Of a stretch of 50,324 nucleotides of DNA, positions 16,627-25,197 are shown piece after piece (position 1 is the first letter of the stretch; the number at the start of each line of letters is the position of its first letter). The DNA is taken from positions 1 to 50,324 of the forward strand of contig SLDX01000078.1 in NCBI GenBank assembly GCA_007125075.1, given 5' to 3'. The notes under the pieces were generated by a model that made no database searches, was not told the DNA's origin, and worked only from the letters and a program-made list of their open reading frames with translations. Position numbers and translations under genes: made by a program. This DNA is from Desulfonatronospira sp. Its GTDB lineage: Bacteria; Desulfobacterota; Desulfovibrionia; Desulfovibrionales; Desulfonatronovibrionaceae.

Positions 16627-16802
16627 ATCCTTTTTTGCTGCTATATTGACCGTTTTCCGGTTAAAGGTCTGTCAGTCCTTTATGGACACCCGGGAAAGGA
16701 TGGTTAATGGTTCCTCAAGGCGGTTCAGCCGGATTGTCGCCTGTTCAGTTCTTTACAATATTTTGCAGCCAGCCGACTGATATCTTCTTCGGAGCGTTGG
16801 AC

Positions 16803-17723
16803 ATGGATTTCCTGATCGTATTCAACAATTCTATCCTGCCCATTTTTTTCATTATTGTACTGGCCTTCATCTACCAGAGAATTTTCAGGCCGGACATAAA
16901 GATCCTGGCCAACCTGGCTCTGGCCCTGTTCGCCCCGATTCTGGTTTTCGATTCCATGACCAGGCATGATGTATCCTTTGTCGACCTTGGGATACCTTTC
17001 GTATTCATGATCCTGCTCACCGGATTGCTGATTGCGGCCGGGAAGTTGCTGTCTATGTTGATGCGCCTTGACCTTCGGGAGAGAAATTCTCTGATCATGG
17101 GCGTTTCTATGATTAATGTGGGCAATTTCGGACTGCCTCTTATTCATCTGACTTTCGGCGATGAAGCCGCGGCTCTCTCCGTCATTTACTTTGTCATCTT
17201 CAATATTCCCCTCTGTACCCTGGCCATTTATCTGAGCAGCGACAAATCAAGTCCAAGGGATATTCTGCTCGATGTTCTAAAAATCCCCATTTTTCACGCC
17301 TTCCTTCTGGCCCTGGTTTTCACCTGGCTGCAGATACCGGTCCCTGCAGGCGTACAGCAGGGCCTGCAGCTTATCAGCGCGGGGGCCATACCATTGCTGA
17401 TCTTTGTTCTCGGTCTGCAGCTTTCCGCCTTTTCCTGGTCCATCATCCGGGATAAGATTTTAAGGCTGTCCGCTTTAGTCGGAACTGCCACTCTGGTAAG
17501 GCTCGTTGTTTCGCCTGTTATTGCCCTTGGCCTGCTTTCCCTGTTTCAAGTCCAGGGACTGGAGCGAGCCGTGGCGGTTTTACAGACTTCGGCTCCTTCG
17601 GCCCTCCTGCCTTTGATGTACGCCATCAGATTCAACAAATCACCAGAGCTTCTGGCGGCCATAATTTTTTTTACCACCCTTTTTTCCGGGATCAGCCTGC
17701 CCCTGCTCATCCAGTTCCTGTAA
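16803..17723 (+). CDS. AEC-family (auxin efflux carrier) transporter
   Basis: Inner-membrane carrier of the AEC/bile-acid-transporter-like fold with about ten hydrophobic helices in two inverted halves; bacterial members export or exchange dicarboxylates and other organic acids. The first helix is FNNSILPIFFIIVLAFIY. The conserved AEC signature NVGNFGLPL lies at the fourth helix, and a second broken-helix motif occurs late (TSAPSALLPLMYAIRF). I choose the ATG at 16803 (MDFLIVFNN), which has CGGAG upstream. A longer reading from 16707 adds 32 non-conserved residues and is unlikely. Length is 306 residues, as in the family. Substrate cannot be deduced and neighbours do not help. Confidence 0.87.
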   Translation: MDFLIVFNNSILPIFFIIVLAFIYQRIFRPDIKILANLALALFAPILVFDSMTRHDVSFVDLGIPFVFMILLTGLLIAAGKLLSMLMRLDLRERNSLIMGVSMINVGNFGLPLIHLTFGDEAAALSVIYFVIFNIPLCTLAIYLSSDKSSPRDILLDVLKIPIFHAFLLALVFTWLQIPVPAGVQQGLQLISAGAIPLLIFVLGLQLSAFSWSIIRDKILRLSALVGTATLVRLVVSPVIALGLLSLFQVQGLERAVAVLQTSAPSALLPLMYAIRFNKSPELLAAIIFFTTLFSGISLPLLIQFL

Positions 17724-17756
17724 GTATGATCAAGTCTTTGGCGTGGCAGGCTGAGG

Positions 17757-17817
17757 TCGAAAGCAGGAAAGCAGGAAAGCAGGAAGCTGGGAAGGGAGGA
17801 AGGGAGGAAGGTGAGAA
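17757..17817. repeat. Purine-rich tandem array, 8-bp period
   Basis: Repeats of the form gcaggaaa, then gggaggaa, run with almost only purines on the plus strand. The array is directly followed by the second copy of the 28-bp dispersed repeat. It starts a 1-kb gap with no gene. Confidence 0.75.
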
Positions 17818-17845
17818 GGTAAAAGGTGCGGCTTCGCCGCAAGGT
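17818..17845. repeat. 28-bp dispersed repeat, copy 2
   Basis: Identical over 28 bp to 10171-10198, including the GCGGC-TTC-GCCGC hairpin. It is followed by a ccggtgaaat segment related to the arms of the inverted repeat at 10108-10148, so the two loci share more than one module. Confidence 0.85.
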
Positions 17846-18075
17846 AAAAGGTAAGAAACGCGGTCCCGGTGAAATCCGCTTCGGCTAGAGAGGCAGAAAA
17901 AATAAAATGTTATGTAATATTTTTTCACCCGGAATCTGTCTGTGGGGTTTTTGAGGTCAAATCTTTTATTAACTGGGCAAAAAGCCAATGAGTCAAAATA
18001 AATCCAGGATTTAAAATTTTTGGATCATCCGGTTGAAGCGTACTTCCTTGAAAAGAAAAAGAATATCTCACGCCC

Positions 18076-18123
18076 GGCCTGCCTCCGGCCCATAGGGGCC
18101 TACGCCCCGGAGGGAAGCAGGCC
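18076..18123. repeat. GC-rich hairpin repeat
   Basis: GGCCTGCCTCCGG (18076-18088) pairs with CCGGAGG (18107-18113) and GCAGGCC (18117-18123), leaving a GAA bulge. The inner part, around CATAGGGGCC, resembles the core of the REP-like copies at 18413, 35129 and 36938. It lies mid-gap between the AEC transporter and the cysteine-motif gene; no open frame of interest covers it. Confidence 0.7.
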
Positions 18124-18412
18124 TTGAGTCGCCCCGGTGAAATTCGCTTCGCTGAGACTCCGTCTATTTCACTGGGCAGGCAGAGCAAGACACGAGAAAG
18201 AGAAGGCAGGAGTAAGAGAGGTTTAATGTTCATATCCACCGAGCCGGTGGCTATGAACAGGTTGCTCCCCGCCTGGGGCGGAAGACCCTTTTTCATTACT
18301 GCAACTCGCAGAAATGAAAAAATGACATCTCTTCTCTGAGAGCTCTGTGACTCAAGCGATCCCGCCAAAGGCGGGAGAGCGGGCGAGAGTTAAAATATCT
18401 TATACCTGAGCC

Positions 18413-18503
18413 GCCTCCGGCCTCTCCGAGCTGGATAGCTCTCCGGGCAGGAAGCCATAGTGTCTACCCTCCGGCCTGTATGCCCTACGGGCAGGAAGCG
18501 GGC
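18413..18503. repeat. REP-like dispersed repeat, copy 1
   Basis: Contains GCCTCCGGCCTCTCCGAGCT, then a short loop and AGCTCT, followed by GCAGGAAGCCATAG and a second palindromic GC-rich part. Copies 2 and 3 are at 35129-35236 and 36938-37033; this copy is the most diverged. From here to 18783 I see nothing else apart from AT-rich DNA that probably holds the promoter of the next gene. Confidence 0.7.
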
Positions 18504-18783
18504 CCGGAGGGGAACTGGCGAAATTCATGGGTTTTAAGCCTTTTCCCGGCTACGTATGCTTAAACCGGAAGAGCCAAATTTTTTCAGCAGTTATTAAGTT
18601 TTTTTTGAGTAAATTACTAAAAAATCAAGATTTATTCTGTTTGCACAGACAAAGGCAGAGGTTGCAATAGTGTTGAATCTTCTGTTAGAGAAAAAAAGAC
18701 AGGCCGTTGAATCTGGGTTCTGATTTTCCCTGGCACATACAACTCATTTGCAACCTGTAAACAAAGGCTTGACAGTTGTGATC

Positions 18784-19539
18784 ATGGATAAACTGAAAAA
18801 AATGGCCGAAAACCCCATGCTTATTCCAGGTATTTATAATTATTGTGATCGATGGTGTGAGCGATGTACCTTTACTTCCAGGTGCATGAGCTTCGCCATG
18901 GAGAAAGAATTTCCTTCAAACAGAGATTTTCTTGATTTGAGCAATGCTTCGTTCTGGGAGACAATGGCCAGTATCCTGGACAGTACCCTTGAGCTCCTCC
19001 ATGAAATGGCCAGAGAAAAAGGTGTCGATTTTGATCTGGACATCAATGAAGAAGATCGGGTGGAACTGGAAGAAACACACAGAAGATCACGCAGGCATAT
19101 CTGCTCTATACTTGCTTATAAGTATGCCGATATGGTGGATGACTGGGTGAGCACATCAGGACAGTTCAGTGAAGTTGCTTTCCGCTTGCCCGGGACTGCT
19201 TCGCCCGGAGAAATCCCAGATCTGCAGGATGCAAGAGAAGTGATTTTATGGTATCAGCACCTGATCCCCGTCAAGATCATGCGCGCGCTTCAAAGCAGAA
19301 CAGACGCGCAGGAGTCTTTACCCGAACATTGTATCCGCGACTGGGACGGGTCGGCCAAAGTGGCCCTCTTGGGCATTGACCGCTCCATGGCTGCCTGGGG
19401 GGTCATGCAGGCATACATGATCGATTTTCGTGAAGATATCGAAGAAAAACTGTTCTGTCTGGAACGGCTGCGCAGAAAAATTGAAGCAGTTTTTCCGGGC
19501 GCCCGCAGCTTTGTCCGTCCGGGATTCGATGAGATATGA
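18784..19539 (+). CDS. Conserved hypothetical protein with CX3CX2CX5C motif
   Basis: I do not recognise a named family with certainty. The N-terminus (numbered from the ATG at 18784) has a tight cysteine cluster, YCDRWCERCTFTSRC, spaced CX3CX2CX5C at about residues 21-34, which could bind zinc or an iron-sulfur cluster. The remaining 215 residues are acidic and helical, with no signal peptide or membrane helix; a helical histidine-rich stretch and paired tryptophans occur in the middle. The start is uncertain: the ATG at 18784 is preferred, since the motif follows closely, but no good ribosome site is present; a TTG at 18748 is in frame. It converges with the aldolase gene 29 bp downstream and has no operon partner. 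Confidence 0.75.
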   Translation: MDKLKKMAENPMLIPGIYNYCDRWCERCTFTSRCMSFAMEKEFPSNRDFLDLSNASFWETMASILDSTLELLHEMAREKGVDFDLDINEEDRVELEETHRRSRRHICSILAYKYADMVDDWVSTSGQFSEVAFRLPGTASPGEIPDLQDAREVILWYQHLIPVKIMRALQSRTDAQESLPEHCIRDWDGSAKVALLGIDRSMAAWGVMQAYMIDFREDIEEKLFCLERLRRKIEAVFPGARSFVRPGFDEI

Positions 19540-19568
19540 CGCTTTTTTTTGTAACTGTGTCTGGACAA

Positions 19569-20849
19569 TCAGTCGTCGAAATCTCCCGCAGGACCCTTGT
19601 CTGAGGTGATCCTCCCAGCTTTTTCAACTATCTTATCCAGATTCCATTCAGAGGGGTCCTCGATCTGCTCCGCAACCGGTCCGGGATCACAGGACCCATG
19701 CCTGAGAATATCCTCAACGGCCAGCGGGGCGGTGTCAGCTGCATTGAACACATTTTTGAGCATATGGTATACAAAATCCTCCACAGCTTTGATCATTCGT
19801 TCACGGACCTCTTTTGACTGCCCCAGAAGCTTGTTTTCAAAAGGAAGGTTGAGTTTTTTATAGTCGCCGCCCTTCCAGCCTTTCTCCGCGGCATAGGCAG
19901 TCATTTCCTGCCAGACTTCATCGCTTGCACCCTGATTCTCCAGCTTGACAAAGTCGCCCTGTTCGTCCCGGATGGCGTTGCCGTAGTCATTGACTTTGAC
20001 GCCCCAGGAAATCATCTGCAGGGCGGTGGCAACATTGGCTTTAGAGGTTCTGGTCTTTTCAGCGATCTCCCGCAGATGGGCTGAACTGTTTCCTGAAGTA
20101 CCATGCTGGGCTCCTGCGACATTATAAGGCACCAGTTGTTCATGGATGACCCTGGTCAGTTCAACATCTATGTCATCGCCGGTGACCTCAAGGCCGTGGG
20201 TGGAGCCGTTGTTCAGAGCGATCCAGTTGGGGAATATCCTGTACGCGTTCAAACCCTGGATGAGAAACAAAGCCTCTTCAGGCGTGGAGAGCCCGGCCTT
20301 GCCCTTGATTTCGCCCACTTCGGTCTCCAGCCCGGCCCATTCGGGAACCAGAGGATTGAGTCCGATGCTGGTAAGCAGGTTTTTGTCATCCGGCATGTGT
20401 GACGCGTCTATGGCTATGGAGGTCAGTCCGGCATCGAACAGGCTGGGGATCTCCACCCTGGCAGACTGAATGTCCTCATCTTTTTTGATCACGTAATGAT
20501 CGCCGTGCACAGCCACCGGAATGGTGATTCCCAGCTGATTGCAGGCCGCGTCAACGTACAGGGCCATGTTCCACAGGTTGACCGGACAATAGGCATTGGC
20601 TCCCCCTTCAGATTTGGCAATTTCTATGATCAGGCAGGAGTTGGCTTTTTGAGCTCCCAGCAGGGCGCCCTTGAGCACGAAGCTGTTTCTGGCGTTGGCT
20701 GCCAGAGCGATAGCCCGTCCCTTGGCCCGCATGGCCCGGTCAATGTATTTTCCGCTGACCAGCAGGCCTTTGGAGTTGGGAAAAAGTGCGGCAACATTGG
20801 GAGGACGCCCCACCTGTACGCATTTTTCAAAATCTTCGCGGCTGTACAT
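19569..20849 (-). CDS. Class II fructose-bisphosphate aldolase family protein
   Basis: Zinc-dependent aldolase of the class II FBP/tagatose aldolase family, cleaving or forming fructose-1,6-bisphosphate in glycolysis and gluconeogenesis. Landmarks are IPVAVHGDHY with a zinc-ligand histidine, SIAIDASHMPDD, LETEVGEIKGKAG, NWIALNNGSTHGL and YNVAGAQHGTSGNSSAHLRE. At 426 residues it is longer than E. coli FbaA (about 360) and belongs to the longer subgroup seen in anaerobes. The ATG has a very strong AAGGGGGG site. Upstream on the minus strand there is a good TTGACA (20951-20956) but no well-spaced -10. The specific sugar phosphate is inferred from family. Confidence 0.87.
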   Translation of the reverse strand: MYSREDFEKCVQVGRPPNVAALFPNSKGLLVSGKYIDRAMRAKGRAIALAANARNSFVLKGALLGAQKANSCLIIEIAKSEGGANAYCPVNLWNMALYVDAACNQLGITIPVAVHGDHYVIKKDEDIQSARVEIPSLFDAGLTSIAIDASHMPDDKNLLTSIGLNPLVPEWAGLETEVGEIKGKAGLSTPEEALFLIQGLNAYRIFPNWIALNNGSTHGLEVTGDDIDVELTRVIHEQLVPYNVAGAQHGTSGNSSAHLREIAEKTRTSKANVATALQMISWGVKVNDYGNAIRDEQGDFVKLENQGASDEVWQEMTAYAAEKGWKGGDYKKLNLPFENKLLGQSKEVRERMIKAVEDFVYHMLKNVFNAADTAPLAVEDILRHGSCDPGPVAEQIEDPSEWNLDKIVEKAGRITSDKGPAGDFDD

Positions 20850-21123
20850 ATCTAACCCCCCTTGTTGTGTTAATTATTTCCTGAAGAAAATGTTGCTCAT
20901 GGCCGGTATCAAATCATAGTTAATATATTTTTTTATATCAATTCCAGTCCTGTCAAGTCAGACAAGCCCTGATCAATCTTCCAGGCTGTTCTGCATTTGT
21001 GAAGCAAAACAAACACAACTATTACTTAAGGCAACAGATTATAATCAGGGCTTTTCTTTTCATGCAAAAAAAATTCATTATATAACATTTTAAGATATTT
21101 TTTTTGAATCATATAAAATCAGT

Positions 21124-21138
21124 AAGGAGGCGCTTATT
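21124..21138 (+). promoter_or_regulatory. Strong Shine-Dalgarno before an ATT start codon
   Basis: AAGGAGG at 21124-21130 is a full anti-16S match. The only codon at proper distance (5 nt) in the open frame is ATT at 21136-21138. There is no ATG, GTG or TTG in frame between the stop-free upstream part and GTG 21193, which lacks a good ribosome site. Confidence 0.7.
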
Positions 21139-23397
21139 TTTCGCTGGTTTCCCTGGAAATTTTTCATAAAGCGGGCCGCGCGCAGCTACGGGGTGATCGA
21201 TCCTTTGAGCGTGCTGGCCAGGCTGCGCCGTTTCTCACAGCCATCTGAAGTGCAGGAGCCTATCGAGCTCATCCGGGCAGGTATCGTCTTTCACGCCCGG
21301 GGGTTGATCAACACCAGAGCCATCCAGCACAATCTGGACTGGGTCTGGCCCTACTGGGTGCAAAGACAGTTCAACCCAAGCGATATTTCATTCATTCCCC
21401 GGGCTTTTTCTCTTACCCATATCAATCTTACCCATCGCAACTGGACGGCGGTCGGTCATCCCCATCTGTCCATGTATCCGCTTATTGATCCCAGAGGGCT
21501 GGTCACTCCTTTTCTGGACGAGTGGTCTCTGGATTTCTGGATAATAAACAGAAGCGGAAATGATCTGCTGCCTTCTGAAGCAGGCAGGGCCAGGCAGGAG
21601 TGGCGGCTTGTTCCCAATCTGGAGACGGTCACTTTTATAAGTTTCGATGACAGTGAACTTGAAAGCTCGGCCAGAGTGGAAATGGATAGAGGTTTCCCCA
21701 CAGCAAAGCTGAAGCTGTCAGCCATCACTCCAGAGCAGAGTTGGCTGGTGGTCTCCATAAGGCCCTACAATCCGGAAGGAGTCCAGTTCGTAGAAAGGAT
21801 CGACTACATTGAGCAGACCTCCAGGTGGAGAGTAAATGACAAACAGGAGGTGCTTTTCAGCGAAAAGCCGCAGACAATCCTGCATTCAACTTATCACGAC
21901 GGAGATGTCTATCGGAAAATCAGGGAGAAGTCGAAATCTGCGGATTATTCTGTAAGATGCAAGGTGGGAATGGCCACTGGCGCGGCCATGTTTGTCCTTG
22001 AGCCTGGAACGAGAAAAGAACTGGAAATAAGTATTCCATTGGACGACCGTAAGCCTTCCGGAGAGAAAGTGCCCATTTCTTCGGAACAGGCCTGGAAGGA
22101 GGCAGTCCAGAACATGGCCCGGCTAAACATACCGGACAAAAAACTTCAGTTTCTCTTCGACGCGGCCGTGCGCACGCTCATTCTTCTCTCCGCCGAAGAC
22201 ATCGTCCCCGGACCCTATACCTACAAACGTTTCTGGTTCAGGGACGCCTGTCTCATGCTCCATGCCATGCTGGTTCTAGGCTGTCAGGAGCGCTGCGCGG
22301 CCCAGCTGGACAGGTTTCCTGGACGGCAGAAATATTCAGGTTATTTTCATTCACAAGCCGGGGAGTGGGACTCCAATGGTCAGGTACTGTGGATCATGGG
22401 CCGATACAGGGACCTGACCGGCATGGAAATCAAGGACCAGTGGTGGGAGGCCCTGAAAAAGGGGGTCAGATGGATCGAGCGCAAGAGGCTTACCAAAGTC
22501 AGGGACGTTTCCCACGCAGGACTCATGCCCGCGGGCTTCAGCGCCGAGCATCTGGGACCCAACGACTATTATTACTGGGACAATTTCTGGAGCCTTGCCG
22601 GACTGCGGGCGGCTTCCTGTCTGGCGCGCACGAGAGGGGACAGGGGCCTGTCCGAAAAAATATCCAGAACGGCCATTATGTATAAAAAGGATATTCTGCG
22701 AAGCATCTCCTCCATTCCGGGGCACAGGAAAAAAGGGGGGATACCCGCTTCGCCCTTCCGGCGCATGGACGCCGGCGCAATCGGCTCTTTAGTCGCGGAT
22801 TACCCATTGCAGCTCTATCCGGCAGGCCATCCGGAGATACTGAATACCGCCAGATTTCTAAAAGACCACTGTTTTTACGCAGGAGGTTTTTTCCAGGACA
22901 TGATTCATTCCGGCATCAATCCCTATCTGACCCTGGCTATCGCCCAGAGCCTTCTGCGCCATGGTGATCAGGGATTCATGGATATGGTGAAGTCAGTGGC
23001 CGCACTGGCTTCACCCACAGGACAATGGCCGGAAGCCATACACCCCATAACCGGCGGAGGATGCATGGGCGATGGTCAGCACGGCTGGGCCGCGGCTGAA
23101 TGGATCATGATGCTGCGCAACATGTTTGTGCGGGAAGAGGGACGAAGGCTCATCCTTTGCTCAGGCATTTTTCCGGAATGGATAACATCAGGCGAAGACA
23201 TAGGCTTCGGACCAGCCCCGACCCCCTGGGGGAGGCTGAGGCTGAACCTCAGGTCGGAAAAAGAAGAGGCTGCAGTGCAGGTTGACGCGCAGTGGAGGAA
23301 AGATCCTCCCGAAGTCATCATAGCCCTGCCAGGATATGATAAAAAGGTTCTTGAGGAGCCCAAGGGGACCATCAGGCTCAAGCCTGAGCAGAAATGA
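21136..23397 (+). CDS. Six-hairpin glycosidase-like protein, ATT start
   Basis: Predicted cytosolic carbohydrate-active enzyme with a C-terminal (alpha/alpha)6 barrel like GH15/GH63 glucosidases; substrate unknown. The first 300 residues are a beta-rich domain (AGIVFHARGLINTRAIQHNL near the start). The barrel begins near 330 and has RFWFRDACLML, EWDSNGQVLW, DYYYWDNFWSLAGL, and TGQWPEAIHPITGGGCMGDG, which probably holds a catalytic acid. The start is set at ATT 21136 because it has a perfect ribosome site and adds a basic, conserved-looking N-terminus (FRWFPWKFFIKRAARSYG); GTG 21193 is the fallback and gives 734 residues. It is followed after 32 bp by a glycosyltransferase, so the pair probably makes or trims a glycan or glucoside. 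Confidence 0.8.
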   Translation: MFRWFPWKFFIKRAARSYGVIDPLSVLARLRRFSQPSEVQEPIELIRAGIVFHARGLINTRAIQHNLDWVWPYWVQRQFNPSDISFIPRAFSLTHINLTHRNWTAVGHPHLSMYPLIDPRGLVTPFLDEWSLDFWIINRSGNDLLPSEAGRARQEWRLVPNLETVTFISFDDSELESSARVEMDRGFPTAKLKLSAITPEQSWLVVSIRPYNPEGVQFVERIDYIEQTSRWRVNDKQEVLFSEKPQTILHSTYHDGDVYRKIREKSKSADYSVRCKVGMATGAAMFVLEPGTRKELEISIPLDDRKPSGEKVPISSEQAWKEAVQNMARLNIPDKKLQFLFDAAVRTLILLSAEDIVPGPYTYKRFWFRDACLMLHAMLVLGCQERCAAQLDRFPGRQKYSGYFHSQAGEWDSNGQVLWIMGRYRDLTGMEIKDQWWEALKKGVRWIERKRLTKVRDVSHAGLMPAGFSAEHLGPNDYYYWDNFWSLAGLRAASCLARTRGDRGLSEKISRTAIMYKKDILRSISSIPGHRKKGGIPASPFRRMDAGAIGSLVADYPLQLYPAGHPEILNTARFLKDHCFYAGGFFQDMIHSGINPYLTLAIAQSLLRHGDQGFMDMVKSVAALASPTGQWPEAIHPITGGGCMGDGQHGWAAAEWIMMLRNMFVREEGRRLILCSGIFPEWITSGEDIGFGPAPTPWGRLRLNLRSEKEEAAVQVDAQWRKDPPEVIIALPGYDKKVLEEPKGTIRLKPEQK

Positions 23398-23429
23398 ATA
23401 TAGCCCGAGTCCGGAGGATATGAGATTTC

Positions 23430-24731
23430 ATGAAAATATGCATGTTCACCAACACATATCTGCCCCATGTCGGAGGGGTGGCCAGGTCGGTGGCCTCGTC
23501 CACCGAAGACCTGATCAAAATGGGACATGATGTTATGGTCGTGGCCCCGACTTTTCCGGATTCAACTCCTGAAATTGATGCCCGGCACCAGGTCCTGCGC
23601 GTGCCCGCCCTGCAGAATTTCAACGGCAGCGATTTTTCCGTGCGTTTGCCTCTGCCCTTTACCATCAATAAGGAGGTCCAGAATTTCGGACCTGAGATTC
23701 TGCACAGCCACCATCCGTATCTTATGGGCGACTCTGCCCTGCGTCTGGCCAGACAGTATGATCTGCCCCTGGTCTTTACTCATCATACTCTCTACGAGCG
23801 CTACACTCACTATGTTCCTTTTGATTCAAAGACGATGAAGCGCTTTGTCATCCACCTGTCCACCGAATACGCGAACATGTGCAGCAGTGTGGTCGCGCCA
23901 AGTGACAGCGTAGCCGGGATGCTCAGGGAGAGAGGAGTGACTGTGCCGGTTGAAGTGATTCCTACAGGGGTGGATATTGATTTCTTCGCAGGAGGACAAA
24001 AAGAAAAATTGAGAAAATCACTGGGGATCGGCCCGGACATAAAGGTTATCGGACACTTGGGGCGCCTGGCCCGGGAAAAGAACCTGGACTACCTGAGCGA
24101 GGCTGTGGTCCATTATCTCAAGGAAGATCAAAACGCGGTCTTTTTGGTGGCAGGGTTGGGGCCGTACCAGGAGGATATGCAAAAGATCTTTGAGCAATCC
24201 GGCCTTGCTGACCGGTTCATACCGGCCGGGAAAATGACCGGACAGGATCTGGCGGACGCCTACAAGGCCATGGATCTTTTTGTTTTTTCTTCTCAAAGCG
24301 AAACCCAGGGCATGGTCATCGCCGAAGCCATGGCCGCGGGCAGGGCGGTTATAGCCCTGGACGCTTCAGGTGCGCGTGAGATCGTTGAGGACAATGAAAA
24401 TGGAAGGCTGCTTGACGCAGAGTCTTCGCCTTCTGAGTTCGCCCAGGCCATTAAAGAGTTTTTCCAGGATGGTGAAAAGAGAAAGAATTGGGAAAAGAAA
24501 GCAATTGATACTGCAAAGCTTTTTTCCAGGGAGACATGTTCACGCAGACTAACAGGCCTTTACGAAAATGTTCTGGCAACATTCGTCAGGGAGCATGGTC
24601 AGACTTATGAAAAGCTGATTTTCTGGGATTCTCTGCTGCGGGGCATAAAGGCACAGTGGCAGGTGCTTTCGCGAAAGACATCGGCCGCGGCAAGCGTGCT
24701 CAAGGCAAAAGATGAAGGCCTTGATCAATAA
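23430..24731 (+). CDS. Family 4 glycosyltransferase
   Basis: GT-B retaining glycosyltransferase using a nucleotide sugar; relatives include diacylglycerol glucosyltransferases and PimB-type mannosyltransferases. The N-terminal Rossmann domain starts MKICMFTNTYLPHVGGVARS and contains HSHHPYLMGDSALRLAR. The C-terminal domain has VIPTGVDIDFF, GHLGRLAREKNLDYL and the donor-binding EX7E motif in SQSETQGMVIAEAMAAG (two Glu 7 apart). Length is 433 residues, slightly extended at the C-terminus by a basic helix that could associate with membrane. A CGGAGG site precedes the ATG at about 11 nt. It is in an operon with the six-hairpin glycosidase. Donor and acceptor are unknown. Confidence 0.9.
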   Translation: MKICMFTNTYLPHVGGVARSVASSTEDLIKMGHDVMVVAPTFPDSTPEIDARHQVLRVPALQNFNGSDFSVRLPLPFTINKEVQNFGPEILHSHHPYLMGDSALRLARQYDLPLVFTHHTLYERYTHYVPFDSKTMKRFVIHLSTEYANMCSSVVAPSDSVAGMLRERGVTVPVEVIPTGVDIDFFAGGQKEKLRKSLGIGPDIKVIGHLGRLAREKNLDYLSEAVVHYLKEDQNAVFLVAGLGPYQEDMQKIFEQSGLADRFIPAGKMTGQDLADAYKAMDLFVFSSQSETQGMVIAEAMAAGRAVIALDASGAREIVEDNENGRLLDAESSPSEFAQAIKEFFQDGEKRKNWEKKAIDTAKLFSRETCSRRLTGLYENVLATFVREHGQTYEKLIFWDSLLRGIKAQWQVLSRKTSAAASVLKAKDEGLDQ

Positions 24732-24746
24732 TTCCGGAATTTGGGA

Positions 24747-24791
24747 CCGTAAAAACAGGTTCCGGAATTTGTCCGAACGGCCGTAAAAGCT
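24747..24791. repeat. 45-bp dispersed repeat, copy 1
   Basis: Matches the reverse complement of 32722-32766 at about 40 of 45 positions; the shared core is aacaggttccggaatttgtc. It lies just past the glycosyltransferase stop codon. Confidence 0.8.
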
Positions 24792-24796
24792 CGCTC

Positions 24797-24812
24797 TCAC
24801 GCCATGGCGTGA
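24797..24812. repeat. 16-bp perfect palindrome
   Basis: TCACGCCATGGCGTGA is a perfect 16-bp palindrome with no loop. It could be a protein-binding site or a hairpin. It is about 390 bp from the next start codon, so an operator for the Lon-like gene is only one option. The remaining gap to 25197 is AT-rich and shows no gene. Confidence 0.6.
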
Positions 24813-25197
24813 CAGACTAAATCAAAATCCAGTTCGTGCATGAATCAGCATTCTGCTGGAGCGTCTGATTATTATTTGAATCAATTCTGATGGTTAACGA
24901 TTTTGATCAAGTCTGTCTATGTCGCTCAGACAGTTTACGACCGCACGAAGTCTGAAACCAGAGGTTGAAAGTCGAAGTTTAAAGCAGGAAGTAAGAAAAT
25001 GCTGGAATACGGAATGGAATTTAAAAAATTTTTTAGTATGTCCTGTGCCGGAGAGTTTTTTGATATTATATTAAAAATTATTACCCGGAACATAATCCCG
25101 CTTGACAGCTGGACAGCAATTTCAGCTGATTAACCGGCAATAAATTCGGCTGAAACTTTTTTAAAGGTAAAGTTCATTAAAACATTGGGAGATTGGT

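Noticed and set aside
18731-18752. Sigma-54 promoter with TGGCAC and TTGCA before the cysteine-motif gene
   Set aside because: The GG to GC distance is about 16 bp; sigma-54 promoters need 10 bp.
20923-20956. Promoter for the aldolase gene from TTGACA at 20951
   Set aside because: The -35 is perfect, but no -10 box lies at 16-18 bp; the nearest TATA-type boxes are 13 or 23 bp away, so I did not list it.
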